Assembly: GCA_023426865.1 (NCBI GenBank)
Contig: JAEZBT010000232.1
Location: 1 to 5,661 of the forward strand
Length of the DNA stretch: 5,661 nucleotides
Origin: Actinomycetes bacterium
Lineage (GTDB): Bacteria; Actinomycetota; Actinomycetes; Actinomycetales; Cellulomonadaceae
Direction of reading: 5' to 3'
Shown here: positions 1 through 5,661 of the stretch, one piece after another
Numbering within the stretch: position 1 is the stretch's first letter
How the letters are laid out: each line of letters starts with the position of its first letter
Made by a program: the position numbers and the translations under genes
The notes under the pieces: model-generated
Database searches by the model: none
What the model was told of the DNA's origin: nothing
Seen by the model: the letters and a program-made list of their open reading frames with translations, nothing else

Positions 1-1
1 C

Positions 2-2796
<2,795 letters not shown>

Positions 2797-2800
<4 letters not shown>

Positions 2801-3657
2801 GCGCGCCGTTCGGCGCCCGCCTGGCAGGCGCCATGGACCGGTTCGGGCCGCTGTGCGTGGGCATCGACCCGCACCCGGGCCTGCTCGCCGCGTGGGGTCT
2901 GCCCGACGACGCGGAGGGCCTGCGGCGGTTCGCGCTGACCGTCGTCGACGCGCTGGTGGGTCAGGTGGCGGCACTGAAGCCGCAGTCTGCGTTCTTCGAG
3001 CGGCACGGCTCGCGCGGCATCGCCGTCCTGGAGGAGGTCCTCGCCGCCGTGCGTGGGGAGGCCACCCAGGTCGTGCTCGACGGGAAGCGGGGCGACATCG
3101 GCTCGACGATGTCCGGGTACGGCGACGCCTACCTGGCCGCCGGCGCACCGCTGGCCTGCGACGCCCTCACCGTGAGCCCCTACCTCGGTGTCGGCGCGCT
3201 GGCGCCGGCGGTCCGGGCTGCGTCGGCCAACGGGCGCGGCCTGTTCGTGCTGGCGCTGACCTCCAACCCCGAGGGGCCGACGGTGCAGCACGCCCTCGCG
3301 GCGGAGGGGGAGGCGGTGGCCGCGGGCGTCGCCCGGCAGGTCGCCGCGCTCAACGCGACCGCGTTGGAGGCCGTTCCGGCCCCCCTGGGGCCCTACGGGC
3401 TCGTCGTGGGGGCCACGGTGGGGGACTCCGTCCGGCGGCTCGGGATCGACCTCGCAGCGGTCCGTGGACCCCTGCTGGCCCCGGGCGTCGGCGCGCAGGG
3501 CGCGGGTGCGGCCGAGCTCGCCGACGTCTTCGGCGCGGCGCGCCGGGCGGTGCTCGCCTCGACGTCGCGCGCCGTGCTCGACGCCGGGCCGGGTCTCGGG
3601 TCGCTTCGGGACGCCGCCGCACGGGCCGTCGACGAGGCGTCCACGGCCCTTCGCTGA
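2797..3657 (+). CDS. pyrF: Orotidine 5'-phosphate decarboxylase, type 2
   Basis: PyrF decarboxylates OMP to UMP, the last step of de novo UMP synthesis. The 286-residue product fits the longer type 2 subfamily (about 270-290 aa) rather than the roughly 230-residue E. coli type. Seen in order: CVGIDPHP (20-27) with the substrate-side Asp24, KPQSAFFE (61-68), the catalytic DxKxxD motif as D95-G-K97-R-G-D100, ALTSNPEG (153-160), VVGATVG (203-209), the phosphate-binding loop APGVGAQGA (228-236) and STSRAVL (255-261). The chosen start is GTG at 2797, overlapping the carB TGA by four bases (GTGA), with a weak GGGTGG Shine-Dalgarno 7 nt upstream. ATG at 2833 is possible, but it would remove FGARLAGA, which precedes the core in relatives as I remember them. 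The overlap argues for the same mRNA as carB. All expected catalytic residues are present. Confidence 0.97.
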
Positions 3658-3733
3658 ACCACCGGGACAGCGCTCCAGGGGTGCCTGAGGGCCCGATCCA
3701 CAGCCCTGACCAGCGCGGATTCGGGCGACGACG

Positions 3734-3763
3734 TTGCCGTGGCCCCTCTGGTCTCGCTAGGTT
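3734..3763 (+). promoter_or_regulatory. Candidate housekeeping promoter for mihF
   Basis: TTGCCG (3734-3739) and TAGGTT (3758-3763) are separated by 18 nt and resemble actinobacterial principal-sigma promoters (-35 TTGAC-like, -10 TANNNT with TAGRRT common). They lie in the 148-nt gap between pyrF and mihF. Transcription would start near 3770, leaving a leader of about 36 nt with the SD at its end. This suggests mihF is expressed separately from the pyrimidine operon. No start site has been measured here; the call rests on motif match, spacing and position. Confidence 0.55.
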
Positions 3764-3793
3764 CGACCCGACCGCCCCAGCCCGCAGAGAAGT

Positions 3794-3799
3794 AGGTGA
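3794..3799 (+). promoter_or_regulatory. Ribosome binding site fixing the mihF start
   Basis: AGGTGA ends 6 nt before the GTG at 3806. Its last three bases (3797-3799) are a TGA in frame with mihF, three codons before the start. Translation therefore cannot begin further upstream, which settles the short form of the protein. Confidence 0.8.
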
Positions 3800-3805
3800 C
3801 CCCGC

Positions 3806-4117
3806 GTGGCACTTCCACCGCTGACCCCGGAACAGCGCGCTGCCGCTCTCGAGAAGGCCGCCGCTGCGCGGCAGGCCCGTGCCGAGGTGAAGAACCGCCT
3901 CAAGTACTCACAGGGCTCCCTCTCGGAGGTGATCGAGCAGGGGCAGCAGGACGAGACGATCGGCAAGCTCAAGGTCGCCGCCCTGCTCGAGTCCCTCCCC
4001 GGGGTGGGGAAGGTGAAGGCGCGCGCGATCATGTCCGAGATCGGGATCTCGGAGACGCGCCGCGTGCGCGGCCTCGGGCCGCACCAGGTCAAGGCGCTCG
4101 TCGACCGGTTCGGCTGA
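3806..4117 (+). CDS. mihF: Actinobacterial integration host factor (mIHF)
   Basis: mIHF is a small nucleoid-associated DNA-binding protein of Actinomycetota, unrelated in sequence to the E. coli IHF alpha/beta pair. It was first known as the host factor for mycobacteriophage L5 integration, and it bends and compacts DNA. The 103-residue product starts MALPPLTPEQRAAALEKA, very close to the mycobacterial protein as I recall it. A charged Ala/Lys/Arg-rich N-terminal helix (about 8-33) is followed by the helix-two-turn-helix core with LPGVGKVKA (64-72), then the basic RRVRGLG (85-91) and a C-terminal helix ending in DRFG. The GTG start has an AGGTGA SD and an in-frame TGA three codons upstream, excluding the long (about 190 aa) form annotated for some mycobacterial orthologues. 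A promoter-like sequence precedes it and a strong hairpin follows it, so it may be monocistronic. Its place next to gmk is typical of the phylum. Confidence 0.96.
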   Translation: MALPPLTPEQRAAALEKAAAARQARAEVKNRLKYSQGSLSEVIEQGQQDETIGKLKVAALLESLPGVGKVKARAIMSEIGISETRRVRGLGPHQVKALVDRFG

Positions 4118-4125
4118 GAGCGTTT

Positions 4126-4161
4126 CACGGCGCCCCGGCCGCCACCGGACGGGGCGCCGTG
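4126..4161 (+). terminator. Perfect 12-bp inverted repeat after mihF, probable terminator
   Basis: CACGGCGCCCCG (4126-4137) and CGGGGCGCCGTG (4150-4161) are exact reverse complements around a 12-nt loop, starting 8 nt after the mihF stop. The stem is nearly all G-C and should be very stable. No T-run follows, so it is not a canonical E. coli-type terminator, but actinobacterial genomes often have tail-less hairpins at gene ends. It could instead protect the mihF mRNA 3' end while allowing read-through to gmk. Confidence 0.7.
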
Positions 4162-4167
4162 GCATGT

Positions 4168-4195
4168 CCGGGACGACCCGGGCGGATTCCCCCGG
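4168..4195 (+). repeat. Overlapping short inverted repeats upstream of gmk
   Basis: CCGGG (4168-4172) can pair with CCCGG (4177-4181) over a 4-nt loop. The overlapping CCGGG (4178-4182) can instead pair with CCCGG (4191-4195) over an 8-nt loop. The two stems share bases and exclude each other. They fill the gap between the mihF terminator and the gmk start. Short GC-rich repeats arise easily by chance in this genome, so a regulatory role is only a possibility. Confidence 0.35.
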
Positions 4196-4216
4196 CTCTG
4201 GCGCGGTGCACCACCC

Positions 4217-4783
4217 ATGACGACGCAGCCGGCACGGCTCACCGTGCTCGCCGGACCGACCGCTGTCGGCAAGGGGACCGTCTCCGCGGACATCCGCGCG
4301 CGGTACCCGCAGGTCTGGCTCTCGGTGTCGATGACGACCCGCTCGCCGCGCCCGGGAGAGGTCGACGGCCTCCACTACCACTTCGTCTCGGCGGAGCGCT
4401 TCGACGAGATGGTCGCCGCCGGCGAGCTGCTCGAGTGGGCGGTGGTCCACGGCCGCAACCGGTACGGCACGCCGCGCGGCCCCGTCGAGGAGCGGCTCGC
4501 CGCGGGGGAGCCCGCGCTCCTCGAGATCGACCTGCAGGGTGCGCGGCAGGTCCGCGAGACCATGCCCGACGCCCGGTTCGTCTTCCTCGCCCCGCCGTCC
4601 TGGGACGAGCTCGTCCGGCGGCTCGTCGGGCGGGGGACCGAGGACGCCGAGGAGCGCGAGCGCCGGCTCGCGACGGCCCGGGTGGAGCTCGCGGCCGAGC
4701 CCGAGTTCGACCACGTCGTCGTCAACGACGACGTCCACCGTGCGACCGACGAGATCGTCCGGCTCATGGGCGTCGAGGCCTGA
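4217..4783 (+). CDS. gmk: Guanylate kinase
   Basis: Gmk phosphorylates GMP (and dGMP) to GDP using ATP in the cytoplasm, serving GTP and dGTP supply and purine salvage. The 188-residue length is normal for the family. The P-loop is GPTAVGKGT (13-21), with Lys19 as the Walker A lysine. The GMP-binding segment SVSMTTRSPRPGE (36-48) includes the expected Ser36, Arg42 and Arg45, followed by LLEWAVVHGRNRYGT (71-85), LLEIDLQGA (101-109) and the lid region VGRGTEDAEERERR (137-150). The chosen start is ATG at 4217, which leaves a normal short N-terminal tail before the first beta strand. Only a weak GGTG (4205-4208) lies upstream, inside the palindrome GGTGCACC. I could not find a clear gmk promoter in the 55 nt after the mihF hairpin, so it may be transcribed by read-through or from an atypical promoter. 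In several Gram-positive bacteria guanylate kinase is a (p)ppGpp target; whether that holds here cannot be read from the sequence. Confidence 0.97.
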   Translation: MTTQPARLTVLAGPTAVGKGTVSADIRARYPQVWLSVSMTTRSPRPGEVDGLHYHFVSAERFDEMVAAGELLEWAVVHGRNRYGTPRGPVEERLAAGEPALLEIDLQGARQVRETMPDARFVFLAPPSWDELVRRLVGRGTEDAEERERRLATARVELAAEPEFDHVVVNDDVHRATDEIVRLMGVEA

Positions 4784-4793
4784 CGCCTCCGAC
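4772..4793 (+). repeat. Hairpin enclosing the gmk stop codon
   Basis: GAGGC (4775-4779) pairs with GCCTC (4785-4789) around the 5-nt loop CTGAC, which contains the TGA stop of gmk. With one bulged C at 4790, the stem extends by three more pairs (GTC 4772-4774 with GAC 4791-4793). There is no T-run. It may be a weak terminator or mRNA 3'-end stabiliser; a near-identical structure ends rpoZ. Confidence 0.45.
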
Positions 4794-4836
4794 CGCGGCC
4801 GCCGCGCCGCCAGGGCCGCCGTCCGGCGCCACCGGG

Positions 4837-4842
4837 TACCAT
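4837..4842 (+). promoter_or_regulatory. Possible -10 box for rpoZ
   Basis: TACCAT fits TANNNT and stands out in GC-rich surroundings in the 140-nt gmk-rpoZ gap. No TTGAC-like -35 is seen 16-19 nt upstream, so this would be a weak or activator-dependent promoter. A start near 4849 would give a leader of about 75 nt that is rich in C and A and poor in T. rpoZ might otherwise rely on gmk read-through. Confidence 0.35.
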
Positions 4843-4907
4843 GAGCACCGACTGCGCCGCCCGGCCCCGCCGCGACGCCACAGACCAGCCACCGACAGCC
4901 ATCCACC

Positions 4908-4921
4908 AGGACGGGAGTCCT
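4908..4921 (+). promoter_or_regulatory. rpoZ Shine-Dalgarno displayed in a GGGA tetraloop hairpin
   Basis: AGGAC (4908-4912) and GTCCT (4917-4921) are exact complements around GGGA (4913-4916), a GNRA-type tetraloop. The purine run GGGAG (4913-4917), 6 nt before the GTG at 4924, is the obvious ribosome binding site, so most of it lies in the loop. The hairpin ends two bases before the start codon. The SD assignment is firm from sequence and spacing; an influence of the hairpin on translation is inferred. Confidence 0.6.
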
Positions 4922-4923
4922 CC

Positions 4924-5190
4924 GTGTCCGGAACCGTTGCCGCCCCCACGGGCATCACCGACCCGCCGATCGACCGCCTCCTCGAGCGCGCCGACTCGAA
5001 GTACGCGCTCGTGCTGTTCTCGGCCAAGCGTGCCCGCCAGATCAACGCGTACTACGCGCAGCTCAACGAGGGCCTCCTCGAGTACGTCGGGCCGCTCGTC
5101 GAGACGCGCCCGCAGGAGAAGCCGCTGTCGATCGCGATGCGCGAGATCGACGCCGGGCTGCTGACGTCCGAGCAGCTGCCGGAGGCCTGA
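4924..5190 (+). CDS. rpoZ: DNA-directed RNA polymerase subunit omega
   Basis: Omega is the small RNA polymerase subunit that clasps the beta' C-terminal region and aids folding and assembly of the core enzyme. The 88-residue product carries the actinobacterial signature GITDPPIDRLLERADSKYALVLFSAKRARQINAYY (split here as residues 10-22 and 23-44), then LLEYVGPLVE, and the C-terminal KPLSIAMREI. The conserved SKYALV and AKRARQIN (25-30 and 34-41) match the core helix that contacts beta'. The GTG at 4924 is chosen for its GGGAG SD 6 nt upstream and because the reading frame farther upstream codes for nothing recognisable. The N-terminus lacks the MARVTV segment that forms ppGpp site 1 in E. coli omega, as is usual in this phylum. 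coaBC begins 11 nt after the stop, implying one transcript for both. Confidence 0.96.
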   Translation: MSGTVAAPTGITDPPIDRLLERADSKYALVLFSAKRARQINAYYAQLNEGLLEYVGPLVETRPQEKPLSIAMREIDAGLLTSEQLPEA

Positions 5191-5196
5191 GCCTCC
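5181..5196 (+). repeat. Hairpin enclosing the rpoZ stop codon
   Basis: GGAGGC (5181-5186) and GCCTCC (5191-5196) pair perfectly around the 4-nt loop CTGA, which holds the TGA of rpoZ. The stem contains GGAGG, the only strong SD-like sequence before coaBC, but it lies 16 nt from the coaBC ATG, too far for usual use. The hairpin may slow ribosomes, tune rpoZ-to-coaBC coupling or attenuate transcription. Its function is unproven. Confidence 0.5.
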
Positions 5197-5201
5197 CCGC
5201 C

Positions 5202-5661
5202 ATGCGCATCGTCCTCGGCGTCGCGGGCGGCATCGCCGCCTACAAGGCGATCCTGCTGCTGCGCCTCCTGCGCGAGCAGGGGCACGCGGTCCGCGTGGTC
5301 CCGACGCGCGCGTCGCTGGAGTTCGTCGGCCGGGCGACGTGGGAGGCGCTCTCCGGCGAGCCCGTGACCACCGACGTCTTCGAGGACGTCGACCAGGTCG
5401 CCCACGTCGCCGTCGGCCAGCGGGCCGAGCTCATCGTCGTCGCACCCGCGACGGCCGACCTGCTCGCCCGGGCCGCGCCGGGGCAGGCGGACGCCCTGCT
5501 CACCGCGACGCTGCTCGTCGCCCGCTGCCCGGTGCTGCTGGCCCCGGCCATGCACACCGAGATGTGGCAGCACCCCGCCACGGTCGCCAACGTCGCGACG
5601 CTGCGCGAGCGCGGGATCCACGTCCTCGACCCGGCCGTCGGCCGGCTCACGGGAGCGGACA
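5202..5661 (+). CDS. coaBC: Bifunctional CoaBC (phosphopantothenoylcysteine synthetase/decarboxylase), 3'-truncated
   Basis: CoaBC joins cysteine to 4'-phosphopantothenate (CoaB part) and decarboxylates the product to 4'-phosphopantetheine (CoaC part, an FMN flavoprotein) in coenzyme A synthesis. The window holds 153 residues, covering nearly all the N-terminal CoaC domain; the CoaB half lies beyond the edge. Visible are the FMN-binding GVAGGIAAYK (6-15), His68 in VAHVAVG matching the catalytic His of the family (His75 in E. coli), VVAPATADLLAR (79-90), and PAMHTEMW (115-122), the PXMNXXMW substrate motif with His118 in the Asn place. GRLTGAD (147-153) ends the visible part. The ATG at 5202 puts GGIAAYK at its usual distance from the N-terminus. 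No SD lies at normal spacing, so translation probably depends on ribosomes ending rpoZ 11 nt upstream. That the full gene is bifunctional is inferred from the actinobacterial norm; a stand-alone CoaC cannot be excluded from this fragment. Confidence 0.93.
   Translation, partial: MRIVLGVAGGIAAYKAILLLRLLREQGHAVRVVPTRASLEFVGRATWEALSGEPVTTDVFEDVDQVAHVAVGQRAELIVVAPATADLLARAAPGQADALLTATLLVARCPVLLAPAMHTEMWQHPATVANVATLRERGIHVLDPAVGRLTGAD

Noticed and set aside
3610..3641. GACGCC/GGCGTC inverted repeat near the pyrF 3' end
   Set aside because: Six-base arms with a 20-nt loop inside coding sequence are expected by chance from repeated GCC/GAC/GTC codons.
3676..3708. Possible terminator after pyrF (CAGGG/CCCTG or AGGGC/GCCCT)
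   Set aside because: Stems are only 5 bp with 10-23 nt loops, compete with each other, and have no T-run. Chance is enough in this GC content.
3908..4906. Reverse-strand open frame of 332 codons across mihF, gmk and the gaps
   Set aside because: It is antisense to two certain genes and crosses the strong hairpin, with Arg/Gly/Pro-rich low-complexity translation and no family match.
4841..5164. ATG-initiated frame beginning in the possible -10 box and overlapping rpoZ
   Set aside because: It is out of frame with rpoZ, has no SD, and becomes a Ser/Arg-rich shadow translation over rpoZ codons. A leader peptide role is not supported.

Overview
This is ordinary core chromosome from a high-GC actinobacterium. 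Codons strongly prefer G or C in the third position, every visible stop is TGA, and three of the five visible starts are GTG. The set carB-pyrF-mihF-gmk-rpoZ-coaBC is a classic actinobacterial cluster. mIHF is found only in Actinomycetota, and the PAMHTEMW motif in CoaBC also fits that phylum. The lack of pyrD between carB and pyrF, together with the base composition, leans towards Micrococcales (for example Cellulomonas or Isoptericola relatives) rather than Streptomyces. That family-level guess is inference.

Layout, all genes on the + strand. carB (2-2800) lacks its 5' end. It is followed with a 4-nt GTGA overlap by pyrF (2797-3657), so these two form the tail of a pyrimidine operon. A 148-nt gap (3658-3805) holds a plausible housekeeping promoter and a good Shine-Dalgarno for mihF (3806-4117). 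A 99-nt gap (4118-4216) begins with a perfect 12-bp inverted repeat, probably a terminator, and leads into gmk (4217-4783). A 140-nt gap (4784-4923) carries a possible -10 box and a C/A-rich leader ending in a small hairpin that shows the rpoZ Shine-Dalgarno in its loop. rpoZ (4924-5190) is followed after 11 nt by coaBC (5202 to the window end, truncated 3'). No stretch longer than 300 bases lacks a gene.

Together the genes supply carbamoyl phosphate (CarB), UMP (PyrF), GDP (Gmk), a nucleoid protein (mIHF), an RNA polymerase subunit (omega) and coenzyme A precursors (CoaBC). They cover nucleotide and cofactor synthesis plus transcription machinery.

I found no tRNA, rRNA, mobile element, CRISPR array, pseudogene or frameshift, and no evidence of a new biological system. 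The points worth a second look are small RNA-level structures at gene borders: paired hairpins whose loops contain the gmk and rpoZ stop codons, the rpoZ SD tetraloop hairpin, possible alternative stems ahead of gmk, and the lack of a well-placed SD for coaBC.
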